Assembly: GCA_029960085.1 (NCBI GenBank) | Contig: JASCPG010000001.1 | Span: 62,001-126,000 of the forward strand | Length of the DNA stretch: 64,000 nucleotides | Origin: Microbacteriaceae bacterium PS02067 | Lineage (GTDB): Bacteria > Actinomycetota > Actinomycetes > Actinomycetales > Microbacteriaceae | Reading direction: 5' to 3' | In this document: positions 8,477-21,811 of the stretch, one piece after another | Numbering within the stretch: the stretch's first letter is position 1 | How the letters are laid out: every line of letters begins with the position of its first letter | Translations under genes and position numbers: made by a program | Notes under the pieces: generated by a model | Database searches by the model: none | What the model saw: only the letters and a program-made list of their open reading frames with translations | Told to the model about the DNA's origin: nothing

Positions 8477-8944
8477 ATGCTCCGCATCGACGATCCCCGC
8501 GACCAGATGCTGAAGCTGGAGAACCAGCTCTGCTTCGCGCTCGTGACCGCCGCACGCAACGTCGTGGCGATCTACCGGCCGATCCTCGAGCCGCTGGGCC
8601 TCACCCACCCGCAGTACCTCGTGATGCTCGCCCTGTGGGAGCATGCGCCGCGTGCTCTCGGCGAGTTGGCGGAAGAACTGGCGATGGAGCCGGCGACCCT
8701 GTCGCCGCTCGTCAAGCGACTCGAGGCGCAGGGGCTCGTCACCCGCACACGCAGCACGGCGGACGAGCGGGTGCTGGAGCTCGGGCTCACCACCGAGGGA
8801 GCAGCCCTGCGGGAACGCGCGCTCGACGTGCCCCTGCAGGTCATGGCAGCGACGGGGATGAGCGTGCAGCAGATCGCCGCCGTCCGTGACGGTCTCGCGC
8901 CGTTCGCCGGCCCCAAGAGCGCGTCGCAGCGGCGCACCGCCTGA
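8477..8944 (+). CDS. OhrR-like MarR family transcriptional regulator
   Basis: 155-aa winged-helix regulator. The N-terminal block KLENQLCFAL with Cys19 matches the OhrR subgroup, in which this Cys senses organic hydroperoxides and releases the repressor from DNA. The recognition region (ELAEELAMEPATLSPLVKRLEAQG) and wing (RTRSTADERVLELGLT) are intact. The ATG lies 6 bases after TAGGAT. No ohr peroxidase gene is adjacent, which is unusual; the divergent neighbour is a small zinc-ribbon-like protein sharing the operator. Family is certain, the thiol-sensing role likely, the target gene inferred. Confidence 0.88.
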   Translation: MLRIDDPRDQMLKLENQLCFALVTAARNVVAIYRPILEPLGLTHPQYLVMLALWEHAPRALGELAEELAMEPATLSPLVKRLEAQGLVTRTRSTADERVLELGLTTEGAALRERALDVPLQVMAATGMSVQQIAAVRDGLAPFAGPKSASQRRTA

Positions 8945-8947
8945 CCC

Positions 8948-9428
8948 TCAGTCGCCCGCGACGGCCGCCTCGATCGCGGCGATGTCGATCTTCCGCATCG
9001 TCATCATCGCCTCGAAGGCCCGGGCGGCGACGGCGCCCCCCCGCTGCCATCGCGTCCGTCAGCGCGCGCGGTGTGATCTGCCAGTTCACTCCCCAGGCAT
9101 CCCGGCACCACCCGCACATGCTCTCTTCGCCGCCGTTCGAGACGATGGCGTCCCACAGGCGGTCGGTCTCCTCCTGATCGTCGGTGGCTATCTGGAACGA
9201 GAAGGCCTCGGACTGCGGGAACTGCGGGCCGCCGTTGAGCCCGATGCAGGGGATGCCGCACACCGTGAAGTCCACGGTCAGGACATCGCCGGACTTGCCG
9301 TCCGGGTAGTCTCCGGGGGCGCGATGGATGCCGCCGAGGCTGCTGTCGGGGAATGTCTCGGCGTAGAAGCGGGCCGCCTCCTCGGCGCCCCCGTCGTACC
9401 ACAGGCAGATCGTGTTCTTCGAGGTCAT
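8948..9428 (-). pseudogene. VOC/PhnB-like (3-demethylubiquinone methyltransferase-type) gene, frameshifted
   Basis: Starting at the ATG ending at 9428, with a strong GGAGG RBS, the frame gives a typical PhnB-like VOC protein (TICLWYDGGAEEAARFYAET, then VCGIPCIGLNGGPQFPQSEA and CGWCRDAWGVNWQITPRAL). About 30 codons before the expected end, at a run of seven G on the coding strand (9036-9042), the frame shifts: with six G the protein would end cleanly as ARAFEAMMTMRKIDIAAIEA and stop at 8948, 159 aa, whereas as written it runs into the neighbouring gene with an Arg-rich tail. Either a one-base slip in the genome or a sequencing error; the gene is otherwise intact. Confidence 0.8.
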
Positions 9429-9575
9429 GGGATCCTCCTTCGGGCCGCGGCGCCCCTCGGTGAAGCGCGCACGCACGGCACGCTAGTCCGCTTGCGGCGC
9501 TTGCGACAGGCCCCCGGCACTTCGCCCAGAGCGCACGTCGAGGCCAGTGTCGGAGGCCCCGCCTAGACTTGATCG

Positions 9576-12458
<2,883 letters not shown>

Positions 12459-12459
12459 T

Positions 12460-14370
12460 ATGGCGAACGCGCTTCCCTACAAGCCGAAGCCCGGCGAGAT
12501 CCCGACCCAGCCCGGGGTGTATCGCTTCCGCGATGCCGATGGGCGTGTGCTCTACGTCGGGAAGGCGAAGAACCTCCGGGCGCGGCTGTCGAACTACTTC
12601 GCGCCCCTGCACACGCTGCACGAGCGCACGCGCCGCATGGTGACGACGGCGACGTCCGTCGAGTGGACCGTCGTCGCGAGCGACGTCGAGTCGCTGCAGC
12701 TCGAGTACATGTGGATCCAGGAGTTCTCGCCACCGTTCAACGTGCGGTACAAGGACGACAAGTCGTACCCGTACATGGCGATCACGCTCGCCGATGAGGC
12801 TCCCCGTGTCATCGTGACTCGCAACCGACGCATCCCCGGTGCCCGGTACTTCGGCCCGTACCCCAAGATCTGGGCCGTCCACGACACGATCGACCTGATG
12901 ATCAAGGTCTTCCCGATCCGGACGTGCTCGGATGCCTCGTACAAGAAGGCGATGGCGACGGGGCGCCCCTGCTTCCCCGGCCAGATCGGGCGTTGCGGCG
13001 GCCCCTGCTCGATGAGGGTCACCGTCGAGGAGCACCGCGCCATCGTCGACGACTTCGTCGCTTTCATGGCCGGCGGTGACGCACGGTTCACGCGCCAGCT
13101 CACGGCGCGCATGCGCGAGGCATCCGCGGCGATGGACTATGAGTCGGCCGCGGTCTACCGCGACCGCCTGCAGGCGATCGACGCCGTCCTGAGCCGCAGT
13201 TCGCTCGTGCTCTCCGACGACACGGATGCCGACCTTTTCGGCATCGCGGAGGACGAGCTCTCCGCGGCGGTGCAGCACTTCGTCGTGCGCGGCGGCCGCG
13301 TGCGGGGTGTCCGGGCGACGACGATCGACAAGGAACTCGACATCGCGGGTGCGGACCTCGTCGACCAGGTGCTGCAGCGCACGTACGGGTCGGCGGCGGG
13401 CGACGAGATCCCGCGGCAGGTACTCGTCCCCTCACTCCCCGACGATGCGGCGGAGCTCGAGCAGTGGCTGCAGGAGCGTCGCGGCAAGCGCGTGACGCTC
13501 CAGGTCGCCCAGCGCGGACGGAAGGCCGACCTGCTGCGGACGGCGACCCTCAACGCGCAGCAGGCACTGCTCCTGCACAAGACGCGGCGCACCTCCGACT
13601 ACACGGCGCGCACGAAGGCCCTCACCGACCTGCAGGTCGCACTGGGCCTCGACGAGGCGCCGCTGCGCATCGAGTGCTACGACATCTCCCACCTGTCGGG
13701 CACGAACGTCGTGGCATCCATGGTCGTGTTCGAAGACGGGCTGCCACGGAAGGACCAGTACCGATCCTTCGGCGTCGCGGAGACGACCGACGACACCGAC
13801 TCGATGTACCAGGTGCTCATGCGTCGCCTCGCACACGTCGACCGCGATGACGCCCCCGCGCCGACTGTCGCGAGCGACGCCACCCCCGACACCGGCGAGG
13901 AGCCCGTGGTCACGGAGCGCAAGCGCCCGCGCTTCGCCTACCGCCCGCAGCTGCTCGTCGTCGACGGCGGCGCTCCGCAGGTCGCCGCTGCGGCACGCGC
14001 CCTCGCCGATGCGGGGCATCCCGAGATCGCCCTCTGCGGCATCGCGAAGCGTCTCGAGGAGATCTGGCTGCCAGGGGAGGAGTTCCCGGTGATCCTGCCG
14101 CGCACGTCCGAAGCGCTCTACCTCCTGCAGCGGCTGCGAGACGAGGCGCACCGCTTCGCGATCACGCACCAGCGCAGTCGGCGCAAACGTGACATCACGA
14201 CCGTGCTGAGCGAGGTGCCCGGCCTCGGCGAGGTGCGGATCAAAGCGCTCCTCAAGCACTTCGGCTCGGTCGCGGCCCTGAGCCGCGCGAGCGCCGACGA
14301 GATCACCGAGCTCCCCGGGATCGGGCCCAAGCTCGCCGCCGTGATCGAACAGCGCCTCGCGAATCGATAG
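12460..14370 (+). CDS. uvrC: Excinuclease ABC subunit C
   Basis: 636-aa dual-incision nuclease of excision repair. The N-terminal GIY-YIG domain ([25 protein letters not shown]) makes the 3' cut; a UVR motif near residue 225 ([20 protein letters not shown]) binds UvrB; the RNase H-like domain ([31 protein letters not shown]) makes the 5' cut; and C-terminal helix-hairpin-helix motifs ([30 protein letters not shown]) bind DNA. The start is the ATG one base after the uvrA stop. There is a short acidic insert (about residues 468-488) within the RNase H-like half. Confidence 0.97.
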   Translation: MANALPYKPKPGEIPTQPGVYRFRDADGRVLYVGKAKNLRARLSNYFAPLHTLHERTRRMVTTATSVEWTVVASDVESLQLEYMWIQEFSPPFNVRYKDDKSYPYMAITLADEAPRVIVTRNRRIPGARYFGPYPKIWAVHDTIDLMIKVFPIRTCSDASYKKAMATGRPCFPGQIGRCGGPCSMRVTVEEHRAIVDDFVAFMAGGDARFTRQLTARMREASAAMDYESAAVYRDRLQAIDAVLSRSSLVLSDDTDADLFGIAEDELSAAVQHFVVRGGRVRGVRATTIDKELDIAGADLVDQVLQRTYGSAAGDEIPRQVLVPSLPDDAAELEQWLQERRGKRVTLQVAQRGRKADLLRTATLNAQQALLLHKTRRTSDYTARTKALTDLQVALGLDEAPLRIECYDISHLSGTNVVASMVVFEDGLPRKDQYRSFGVAETTDDTDSMYQVLMRRLAHVDRDDAPAPTVASDATPDTGEEPVVTERKRPRFAYRPQLLVVDGGAPQVAAAARALADAGHPEIALCGIAKRLEEIWLPGEEFPVILPRTSEALYLLQRLRDEAHRFAITHQRSRRKRDITTVLSEVPGLGEVRIKALLKHFGSVAALSRASADEITELPGIGPKLAAVIEQRLANR

Positions 14371-14397
14371 TCTGTTCACAAAGCCTGGGGAGGACAC

Positions 14398-15273
14398 GTG
14401 ACCGAGGATCAGTCACCCGGTGAGGTCCTGATCGTCACCGGCATGTCCGGCGCCGGGAGGACGACCGCCGCCAACGCTCTGGAAGACCTCGACTGGTACG
14501 TCGTCGACAATCTGCCGCCGCAGATGCTGCGCCCGCTGCTCGAGCTCACCGAGCTCGCCGGGGGAGCGCTGCCGAAGATCGCGGCGGTCGTGGACGTGCG
14601 TGGCCGCGATCTGTTCCGGGAGCTCCCCGCGATCACGACGGCGCTGCGCGACGGGCGGCACCTCCGAGTGCTCTTCCTGGATGCCTCGGACGATGTCCTC
14701 GTGCGCCGGTTCGAGTCGGTGCGTCGACCACACCCGCTGCAGGGCGAGGGCACGATCCTCGACGGCATCCGCATCGAGCGTGAGCGGGTGAGCGCGATCC
14801 GCGCGTCCGCCGACGTCATCATCGACACGAGCGGCCTCAACATCCACCAGCTCGCGACGCGGGTCGTCGACCTCTTCAGCGAAGAGGGTGAGGCCCGGCA
14901 CACCGTGACCGTCATGAGCTTCGGCTTCAAGTACGGGCTCCCCACCGATGTCGACCTCGTCGCGGACATGCGGTTCCTGCCGAACCCGTTCTGGATCCCC
15001 GAGCTGAAGGGCCGCACGGGGGAGGAGGAGACGGTGCGCGAGTTCGTCCTGTCCCAGCCCGGGGCGCTCGAGTTCATCGACGCCTATGCGGCTGCCCTGC
15101 GCCCCGTCCTGGAGGGCTATCAGCGCGAGAACAAGCGGCATTCGGTCGTCGCGATCGGCTGCACGGGCGGCAAGCACCGCTCCGTCGTGACCGCGATCGA
15201 GCTCGCCGGACGGCTCGCGGAGGTGCCCGGTGTCGCCGTTCGGGTGAAGCACCGCGACCTCGGACGCGAGTAG
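14398..15273 (+). CDS. rapZ: RapZ/YvcJ family nucleotide-binding protein
   Basis: 291-aa P-loop protein. RapZ of enterobacteria is an RNA-binding adaptor that controls glmS; actinobacterial members hydrolyse nucleotides and have no settled target. The P-loop is GMSGAGRT (about residues 15-22) with Arg where Lys is usual, a change I recall as common in actinobacterial homologues. The family signatures [26 protein letters not shown] and [10 protein letters not shown] are intact. GTG start with a good RBS (GGGGAGGA, ending 5 bases upstream); TAGTCT just upstream of it (14368-14373, overlapping the end of uvrC) may be an additional promoter. Usually neighbour to yvcK and whiA; here whiA follows directly. 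Confidence 0.93.
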   Translation: MTEDQSPGEVLIVTGMSGAGRTTAANALEDLDWYVVDNLPPQMLRPLLELTELAGGALPKIAAVVDVRGRDLFRELPAITTALRDGRHLRVLFLDASDDVLVRRFESVRRPHPLQGEGTILDGIRIERERVSAIRASADVIIDTSGLNIHQLATRVVDLFSEEGEARHTVTVMSFGFKYGLPTDVDLVADMRFLPNPFWIPELKGRTGEEETVREFVLSQPGALEFIDAYAAALRPVLEGYQRENKRHSVVAIGCTGGKHRSVVTAIELAGRLAEVPGVAVRVKHRDLGRE

Positions 15274-15314
15274 GCTGGACGCTCGTCCCCCCGCCTCACG
15301 ACCGAAGGATCGCC

Positions 15315-16292
15315 GTGTCTCCTACCCCCGACGTGAAGACCGAGCTGGCCGCCGTCCGCGACCCTCGTGCCACGGCCCGGGTGGCTGAGCTCACCGCGAT
15401 CCTGCGTTTCTCCGGCGGTCTGCACTCGATCGCCGGGCGCGTCGCCGTCGAGGCGGAGCTCGATTCGGACCTTCTCGCACGCCGCGTCGCCCGCGACATC
15501 ATGGAGCTCTACGGGGTGCGCCCGGAACTCCACCGTGTGCAGGCATCCGGCGGTCGCACGGGCGGTTCGTTCGCGGTCCGGTTGATCGACGGGGGAGAGA
15601 CCCTGGCGCGGCAGACGGGCCTTCTCGACCAGCGTCGCCGCCCCGTCCGCGGGCTGCCGAACAAGCTCACGACGGGTGCCCGTCACGACCTCGCCGCCGT
15701 CTGGCGGGGGGCCTTCCTCGCCGCGGGGACCCTGTCGGACCCGGGCCGCTCCGCAGCCCTCGAGATCTCCTGCCCGTCGGGTGAGGCCGCGATGGCCCTC
15801 GTCGGCGCCGCGCACCGCATCGGGATCGCCGCGAAGGCGCGCGAAGTCCGCGGGGTCCCGCGCGTCGTCGTGCGCGACGGCGAGGCGATCCGGGTCGCCC
15901 TCGCCGAGATGGGTGCCGTCCACACCGCGCAGGCGTGGGAGGAGCTCCGCCAGCGCCGCGAGGTGCGCGCGGGGGTCAACCGCCTCGTGAACTTCGACGA
16001 CGCGAACCTGCGCCGCTCGGCTCAGGCCGCGGTCGCCGCGTGCGCGCGCGTCGAGCGCGCGCTCGAGATCCTCGCCGACGAGGTGCCGGAGCATCTGCGT
16101 GAAGCGGGCGAGCTCCGCCTCGCCCACCGCGACGCGAGCCTCGACGAGCTCGGTCACCACGCCGACCCGCCGCTGACGAAGGACGCCGTGGCGGGGCGCA
16201 TCCGTCGTCTTCTCGCGATGGCCGACAAGAAGGCGACGGCCGAGGGCATCCCGGGTACGGAGTCCGCCGTCCCCGAGGGCTACGAGGACTGA
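15315..16292 (+). CDS. whiA: Sporulation/cell-division regulator WhiA
   Basis: 325-aa DNA-binding protein. In Streptomyces WhiA with WhiB switches on division genes; in non-sporulating actinobacteria it is thought to influence division and growth. The N-terminal half is a degenerate LAGLIDADG homing-endonuclease fold ([36 protein letters not shown]) and the C-terminal half a helix-turn-helix region ([22 protein letters not shown], then [15 protein letters not shown]). GTG start preceded by GAAGGATCGCC. TAGGCT (15272-15277) overlaps the rapZ stop and could give extra transcription. It ends 165 bases before sodA. Confidence 0.95.
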   Translation: MSPTPDVKTELAAVRDPRATARVAELTAILRFSGGLHSIAGRVAVEAELDSDLLARRVARDIMELYGVRPELHRVQASGGRTGGSFAVRLIDGGETLARQTGLLDQRRRPVRGLPNKLTTGARHDLAAVWRGAFLAAGTLSDPGRSAALEISCPSGEAAMALVGAAHRIGIAAKAREVRGVPRVVVRDGEAIRVALAEMGAVHTAQAWEELRQRREVRAGVNRLVNFDDANLRRSAQAAVAACARVERALEILADEVPEHLREAGELRLAHRDASLDELGHHADPPLTKDAVAGRIRRLLAMADKKATAEGIPGTESAVPEGYED

Positions 16293-16391
16293 CCCTTTCT
16301 CCGCCTCGTCGCACCGGCTGCCGCGAACGGGCGATGGACGCCCCGTTACCGGCGGATGCCCGTGGGAACAACCCCCTGCCCGCGGCGTTGC

Positions 16392-16409
16392 ATCTCAATA
16401 GGATGAGAT
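16392..16409 (+). promoter_or_regulatory. sodA promoter with overlapping inverted repeat
   Basis: The -10 hexamer TAGGAT (16399-16404) lies in the spacer of an inverted repeat ATCTC-N8-GAGAT (16392-16396/16405-16409). A protein bound there would block polymerase, so sodA may be repressed in response to metal or oxidant; the regulator is unknown. The transcript would start near 16411, giving a leader of about 47 bases with an AGGAAGAAGAG RBS. Confidence 0.45.
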
Positions 16410-16457
16410 CGTCCCCTCGTCGCGCCTCGCGCGCGGCGCGAACAGGAAGAAGAGAAG

Positions 16458-17087
16458 ATGGCGACGTACACACTGCCGGACCTGCCGTACGACTACGCGG
16501 CACTCGAGCCCTATATCAGCGGCAAGATCATGCAGCTGCATCACGACAAGCACCACCAGGCCTACGTGACCGGTGCGAACACGGCACTCGAGCAGCTCGC
16601 TGAGGCCCGTGAGTCGGGGAACCTCGCGAACGTCAACAAGCTCGAGAAGGACCTCGCGTTCAACCTCGGTGGCCACGTGAACCACTCGATCTTCTGGACG
16701 AACCTCGCTCCCGCCACGGACGGCGGCGGTGGACAGCCCGAAGGCGAGCTGAAGTCGGCGATCGACGAGTTCTTCGGCGGCTTCGACAAGTTCCAGGCCC
16801 ACTTCACCGCGGCCGCAGCCGGCATCCAGGGTTCGGGCTGGGCCGTGCTCAGCTGGGACCCGATCGGCGAGCAGCTCATCATCCAGCAGCTGTTCGATCA
16901 GCAGTCGAACACGGCGCAGGGCACGATCCCGGTCTTCCAGCTCGACATGTGGGAGCACGCGTTCTACCTCGACTACCTCAACGTCAAGGCGGACTACGTC
17001 AAGGCGGTCTGGAACATCGCGAACTGGGGCAACGTCGCCGAGCGTTTTTCGACGGCGCGCGAGAAGACGGCCGGCCTGCTCAAGTAG
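16458..17087 (+). CDS. sodA: Superoxide dismutase (Fe/Mn family)
   Basis: 209-aa enzyme that dismutates superoxide. Metal ligands are visible: His in MQLHHDKHHQAYV, His in GGHVNHSIFW, and Asp/His in DMWEHAFYLDY. The GSGWAVLSWD motif precedes the C-terminal ligand block. Mn versus Fe cannot be settled from sequence alone; actinobacterial forms of this type are often Mn or cambialistic. The ATG at 16458 has a purine-rich RBS (AGGAAGAAGAG). A strong terminator follows, so it is a single-gene unit. Confidence 0.96.
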   Translation: MATYTLPDLPYDYAALEPYISGKIMQLHHDKHHQAYVTGANTALEQLAEARESGNLANVNKLEKDLAFNLGGHVNHSIFWTNLAPATDGGGGQPEGELKSAIDEFFGGFDKFQAHFTAAAAGIQGSGWAVLSWDPIGEQLIIQQLFDQQSNTAQGTIPVFQLDMWEHAFYLDYLNVKADYVKAVWNIANWGNVAERFSTAREKTAGLLK

Positions 17088-17106
17088 TAGTGTCGTGACC
17101 AGGTGA

Positions 17107-17152
17107 GGATGCCGGGTCCCTCCCGGCGACCGGGGAGACCCGGCATCCTTTT
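17107..17152 (+). terminator. Intrinsic terminator after sodA
   Basis: A 12-base perfect arm pair, 17107-17118 (GGATGCCGGGTC) with 17137-17148 (GACCCGGCATCC), followed by TTTT. The loop can itself fold (CCCGG/CCGGG). This is the most canonical terminator in the window and separates sodA from the glycolytic operon. Confidence 0.9.
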
Positions 17153-17171
17153 CCATTTGAAGAGATCGTGA

Positions 17172-18233
<1,062 letters not shown>

Positions 18234-18242
18234 GTTCACACC

Positions 18243-19460
18243 ATGGCTCTGCGTACCCTCGATTCCCTGGGTTCGCTGGCCGGTAAGCGTGTCATCGTCC
18301 GTGTTGACTTCAATGTCCCTCTGAAAGAGGGCGTCATCACGGACGATGGCCGTATCCGGGCGGCACTTCCCACTCTGAACCACCTCATCAACCAGGGCGC
18401 ACGCGTCATCGCGTGCTCGCACCTGGGGCGGCCCGACGGCGCGCCGGATGCGAAGTACAGCCTCGCGCCGGTGGCGCAGCGGCTCTCGGAGCTCCTCGGC
18501 AAGCCGGTCGCGTTCGCGGGCGACACCGTCGGCCAGTCCGCGCAGGACGCCGTCGCGGCGCTCGAGGACGGCGATGTCGCCGTGATCGAGAACCTCCGCT
18601 TCAACCCGGGCGAGACGGCGAAGGATGTCGCTGAACGGCGCGCCTTCGCCGAGCAGCTCGCGGCCCTCGGCGACGCGCTCGTGTCGGACGGCTTCGGTGT
18701 CGTGCACCGCAAGCAGGCGTCGGTGTACGAACTCGCCGAGATCCTGCCGTCCGCGGCCGGTTTCCTCATCGAGAAGGAGGTCGACGTGCTCGACCGCCTG
18801 ACCGAGAACCCCGCCCGCCCGTACGCCGTCGTCCTCGGCGGCTCGAAGGTGAGCGACAAGCTCGGCGTCATCGAGCACCTGCTGCCCCGCGCGGACAAGA
18901 TCCTCGTCGGCGGCGGCATGATGTTCACGTTCCTCGCCGCGCAGGGGTACAAGGTCGGCAAGAGCCTTCTCGAGGTCGACCAGATCGACACCGTCAAGGG
19001 CTACATCGCTCAGGCCGCCGAGCGCGGCGTGGAGCTCGTCCTTCCCGTCGACGCCGTCGTGGCATCCGGCTTCGCAGCCGACGCCGACCACGTCGTCGCC
19101 GCAGCGGACGCGCTCGAGGACACCCCCTTCGGTGCCGACGGCCTCGGCCTCGACATCGGTCCCGACACGGCGACGAACTTCGCCGAGGCGATCCGATCGT
19201 CGACGACGGTGTTCTGGAACGGCCCGATGGGCGTGTTCGAGATGCCGGCCTTCGCGGGCGGCACCCGTGCCGTCGCGCAGGCGCTCACCGAGGTCGACGG
19301 CCTGTCGGTCGTGGGCGGCGGTGACTCGGCGGCCGCGGTGCGGCAGTTGGGCTTCGCGGACGACCAGTTCGGTCACATCTCGACCGGCGGCGGTGCGAGC
19401 CTGGAGTTCCTGGAGGGCAAGAAGCTCCCCGGGCTGGAGATCCTCGGATGGGAGAGCTGA
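18243..19460 (+). CDS. pgk: Phosphoglycerate kinase
   Basis: 405-aa enzyme making ATP from 1,3-bisphosphoglycerate. Substrate-binding motifs RVDFNVPL and SHLGRPDG, the nucleotide-side motif [11 protein letters not shown] and the C-terminal [13 protein letters not shown] are present; the equivalent of DAFGTAHR reads [13 protein letters not shown], as in many actinobacteria. The ATG at 18243 lies nine bases after the gapA stop without a promoter, so it is cotranscribed. Its stop overlaps the tpiA start by one base (TGATG), implying coupled translation. Confidence 0.97.
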   Translation: MALRTLDSLGSLAGKRVIVRVDFNVPLKEGVITDDGRIRAALPTLNHLINQGARVIACSHLGRPDGAPDAKYSLAPVAQRLSELLGKPVAFAGDTVGQSAQDAVAALEDGDVAVIENLRFNPGETAKDVAERRAFAEQLAALGDALVSDGFGVVHRKQASVYELAEILPSAAGFLIEKEVDVLDRLTENPARPYAVVLGGSKVSDKLGVIEHLLPRADKILVGGGMMFTFLAAQGYKVGKSLLEVDQIDTVKGYIAQAAERGVELVLPVDAVVASGFAADADHVVAAADALEDTPFGADGLGLDIGPDTATNFAEAIRSSTTVFWNGPMGVFEMPAFAGGTRAVAQALTEVDGLSVVGGGDSAAAVRQLGFADDQFGHISTGGGASLEFLEGKKLPGLEILGWES

Positions 19461-20242
19461 TGGCGCGCACACCGCTCATCGCCGGCAACTGGAAGATGAA
19501 CCTCGACCACCTGCAGGCGGTCGCCTTCGTGCAGAAGCTGCACTGGACGCTCAAGGATGCCGCCCACGAGGACGGCAGCGTCGAGGTCGCCCTCTTCCCG
19601 CCGTTCACGGACCTCCGCACGGTCCAGACGCTCCTCGACGCCGACAAGATCCCGTTCGCCCTGGGCGCGCAGGACCTGTCGACGAAGGACTCGGGTGCGT
19701 ACACGGGTGAGGTGTCGGGTGTCTTCCTGAACAAGCTCTCCTGCCGGTACGTGATCATCGGTCACTCCGAGCGTCGCGACTATCACCACGAGACGGACGA
19801 GATCGTCGCGGAGAAGGTCCAGGCGGCTCTGCGCAACTCCCTCGTGCCGGTCATCTGCGTCGGCGAGACGCTGGAGCAGCGCGAGGAGTCCGGCCCCACG
19901 GCCGTCTCGGTCGGTCAGCTGGAGGTCGCGCTCGAGGGCGTGCCCGCCGACGCCGACATCGTGGTCGCCTACGAGCCCGTCTGGGCGATCGGCACCGGCC
20001 AGGTCGCCTCCCCCGAGCAGGCGCAGGAAGTCTGCGCTGCCCTCCGGGCAGTGGTCGCCGACAAGCTCGGAGCGGATGCCGCGGCACGCACGCGCATCCT
20101 GTACGGCGGTTCGGTGAAGTCCGGCAACATCGCGAGCTTCATGCGCGAGCCCGACGTCGACGGCGCACTCGTCGGCGGCGCGAGCCTCGTCGCGGACGAG
20201 TTCGCGGCGATCATCCGCTACCAGAAGCACGTCGGCGTCTGA
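19460..20242 (+). CDS. tpiA: Triosephosphate isomerase
   Basis: 260-aa TIM barrel that interconverts dihydroxyacetone phosphate and glyceraldehyde-3-phosphate. Catalytic residues are visible: Lys in AGNWKMN, His in IIGHSERR and Glu in [12 protein letters not shown] place the start at the ATG sharing its A with the pgk stop (TGATG); an ATG 12 bases earlier (MGEL...) is in frame but would overlap pgk more and adds residues not typical of the family. GGAGAG just upstream serves as RBS. Confidence 0.96.
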   Translation: MARTPLIAGNWKMNLDHLQAVAFVQKLHWTLKDAAHEDGSVEVALFPPFTDLRTVQTLLDADKIPFALGAQDLSTKDSGAYTGEVSGVFLNKLSCRYVIIGHSERRDYHHETDEIVAEKVQAALRNSLVPVICVGETLEQREESGPTAVSVGQLEVALEGVPADADIVVAYEPVWAIGTGQVASPEQAQEVCAALRAVVADKLGADAAARTRILYGGSVKSGNIASFMREPDVDGALVGGASLVADEFAAIIRYQKHVGV

Positions 20243-20252
20243 CGCCGCCTGA

Positions 20253-20290
20253 CTGCGGGGTGCGTTCCCACGAGGGGGCGCGCCCCGCAG
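20253..20290 (+). terminator. Hairpin after tpiA
   Basis: Twelve-base arms (CTGCGGGGTGCG, 20253-20264, with CGCGCCCCGCAG, 20279-20290) form a stable stem with one G-T pair and a 14-base loop, but no T run. It ends five bases before the secG -10, so it probably separates the glycolytic transcript from secG-rbpA, perhaps incompletely. Confidence 0.55.
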
Positions 20291-20294
20291 CCGG

Positions 20295-20300
20295 TATACT
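20295..20300 (+). promoter_or_regulatory. -10 element of the secG-rbpA promoter
   Basis: TATACT, the best match to the sigma-70-like -10 consensus in the window, 48 bases before the secG GTG. It gives a leader of about 42 bases. Confidence 0.6.
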
Positions 20301-20348
20301 CGACCCTTGTGCGCCCTGCGGTGGGCGCTGCGAAAGGCTTCATCGACT

Positions 20349-20597
20349 GTGGACATCCTCGAGTTCGTGCTCCAGGTGGTGCTGGGAATCACCAGCCTCC
20401 TGCTGACACTCCTGATCCTCCTGCACAAGGGACGCGGCGGCGGCCTCTCCGACATGTTCGGCGGCGGCATGAGTTCCGCGATGGGATCGTCCGGTCTCGC
20501 CGAGCGCAACCTCAACCGCTTCACGGTCGTCCTGGCGCTCGTCTGGTTCCTGTCCATCGTCGCCCTCGGGCTCATCACGAAGTTCCAGGGTCTCTGA
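20349..20597 (+). CDS. secG: Preprotein translocase subunit SecG
   Basis: 82-aa membrane subunit of the SecYEG protein-export channel. Two membrane segments (about residues 2-24 and 56-76) flank the conserved cytoplasmic loop (LHKGRGGGLSDMFGGG, MGSSGLAERNLNRFT), the hallmark of SecG. The GTG at 20349 is chosen because the upstream in-frame codons read into the leader. The stop overlaps the rbpA ATG by one base (TGATG). The association with gap-pgk-tpi is widespread in bacteria. Confidence 0.93.
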   Translation: MDILEFVLQVVLGITSLLLTLLILLHKGRGGGLSDMFGGGMSSAMGSSGLAERNLNRFTVVLALVWFLSIVALGLITKFQGL

Positions 20598-20953
20598 TGG
20601 CTACCGGAGGAAACGCGATCCGCGGCACCCGCGTCGGTGCCGGCCCCATGGGCGAGCAGGACCACGGACACCACGCCGACCGCCTCGCGGTGTCGTACTG
20701 GGATGCCCTCGGCAACGAGACGGTGCGCTACTTCGCCGCCGGGATCGCCGAAGAGGAGATCCCCGAGACGATCGACTCGCCCCACTCGGGGCTTCCCGCA
20801 GGCCGCGACAAGGAGAACCCGCCGGCGCTCGCGAAGACCGAGCCGTACAAGACGCACCTCGCCTATGTGAAGGAGCGTCGCACCGAGGAAGAGGCGGACG
20901 CCCTCCTCGACGACGCGCTGCAGCAGCTGCGCGACCGGCGCGGCCAGGCCTGA
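20597..20953 (+). CDS. rbpA: RNA polymerase-binding protein RbpA, cysteine-free form
   Basis: 118-aa actinobacterial transcription factor that contacts the polymerase and group 1/2 sigma factors and stabilises open complexes. The N-terminal GNAIRGTRVGAGPMGE motif, the core (VSYWDALGNETVRYFAAG, then IPETIDSP, SGLPAGRDKENPP) and the C-terminal sigma-interaction helix (THLAYVKERRTEEEADALLD) are clear. Where Streptomyces RbpA has zinc-binding Cys (YWC...H, CPRCG), this protein has Asp/Ala and Ser/His, with no Cys at all, so the core fold must be zinc-free, as in mycobacterial RbpA. Coupled to secG by a TGATG overlap. Confidence 0.93.
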   Translation: MATGGNAIRGTRVGAGPMGEQDHGHHADRLAVSYWDALGNETVRYFAAGIAEEEIPETIDSPHSGLPAGRDKENPPALAKTEPYKTHLAYVKERRTEEEADALLDDALQQLRDRRGQA

Positions 20954-20969
20954 CCTCTACCGCGTCGCG

Positions 20970-20999
20970 GATCGAGCCCCATGCCGAACGGGGCCGATC
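20970..20999. terminator. Bidirectional hairpin between rbpA and pgl
   Basis: GATCGAGCCCC (20970-20980) pairs with GGGGCCGATC (20990-20999), one bulged A, nine-base loop. It sits in the 70-base gap between two convergent operons and could stop transcription from both sides. Confidence 0.5.
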
Positions 21000-21023
21000 C
21001 CGCACGGCACGATCCGTCGCGCG

Positions 21024-21803
21024 TCAGAACTCCTGGTCGATGAGCTCGGGCGGGACGCTCGCCGCGGCATCCTGATCGACGAAGAACAGCGTGCGCCTGC
21101 GCCCCTTCGCTCCCGCCGCGGGAACCGTCTCGTAGCTCGCGCCCGCGAGCGCGAGCCCGAGCGGGGACGCTTTGTCGACGCCCGACAGCACGAGCCACAC
21201 GCACCGCGCCGAGTTGATGACCGGTCGCGTGAGGGTCAGCCGGTTCTCCGGCGGCTTGGGGGAGTGCCGCACCGCGACGACCGAGCGATCCGTCACCTGG
21301 ATCTCGGGGCGGTCGGGGAAGAGCGAGGCGATGTGCCCGTCGGGTCCGACGCCCAGGAAGCAGAGGTAGAACTCGGGCCACGGATGCTCTTCCGTGCCGA
21401 ATCGCGCGAGGTCGGCGGCATACGACTGCGCGGCCGCCTCGAGGTCGGACACGTCGCCCGTCGTCGCCATCGCGTGCACGTTCTCGTCCGGGACGTCGAT
21501 GCGGTCGAGGAGGGCGGCGCGGGCACTCGCGTCGTTGCGCTCGGAGTCTCCGGCCGGGAGGAAACGCTCATCGCCCCACCAGAAGTGCACCGTCGACCAG
21601 TCGACATCGCTGCGCCTGGCATGCGAGCCCGCGGCGCGCAGCACCTCGGTGCCGATCGCACCGCCGGTGAGCACGATGTGCGAGGTCTTGCCCGCACCGG
21701 ATCGGCGGATGAGCCGGACGAGCAGCCGATCGGCGACGTCGGAGGCGAGGGTCGCCGCGTCCGCGCTGATCACGACCCGCTTCTCCGTCCACAACTGCGT
21801 CAT
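21024..21803 (-). CDS. pgl: 6-phosphogluconolactonase
   Basis: 259-aa enzyme that hydrolyses 6-phosphogluconolactone, second step of the oxidative pentose-phosphate pathway. The sugar-phosphate isomerase-like fold shows in ISADAATLASDVADRLL, the phosphate loop HIVLTGGAIG, VHFWWGDERFLP and FLGVGPDGHIASLFP, all family signatures. The ATG at 21803 lies eight bases after the opcA stop, so this is the last gene of the tkt-tal-pgi-zwf-opcA-pgl operon. Confidence 0.95.
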   Translation of the reverse strand: MTQLWTEKRVVISADAATLASDVADRLLVRLIRRSGAGKTSHIVLTGGAIGTEVLRAAGSHARRSDVDWSTVHFWWGDERFLPAGDSERNDASARAALLDRIDVPDENVHAMATTGDVSDLEAAAQSYAADLARFGTEEHPWPEFYLCFLGVGPDGHIASLFPDRPEIQVTDRSVVAVRHSPKPPENRLTLTRPVINSARCVWLVLSGVDKASPLGLALAGASYETVPAAGAKGRRRTLFFVDQDAAASVPPELIDQEF

Positions 21804-21811
21804 CGGGACTC

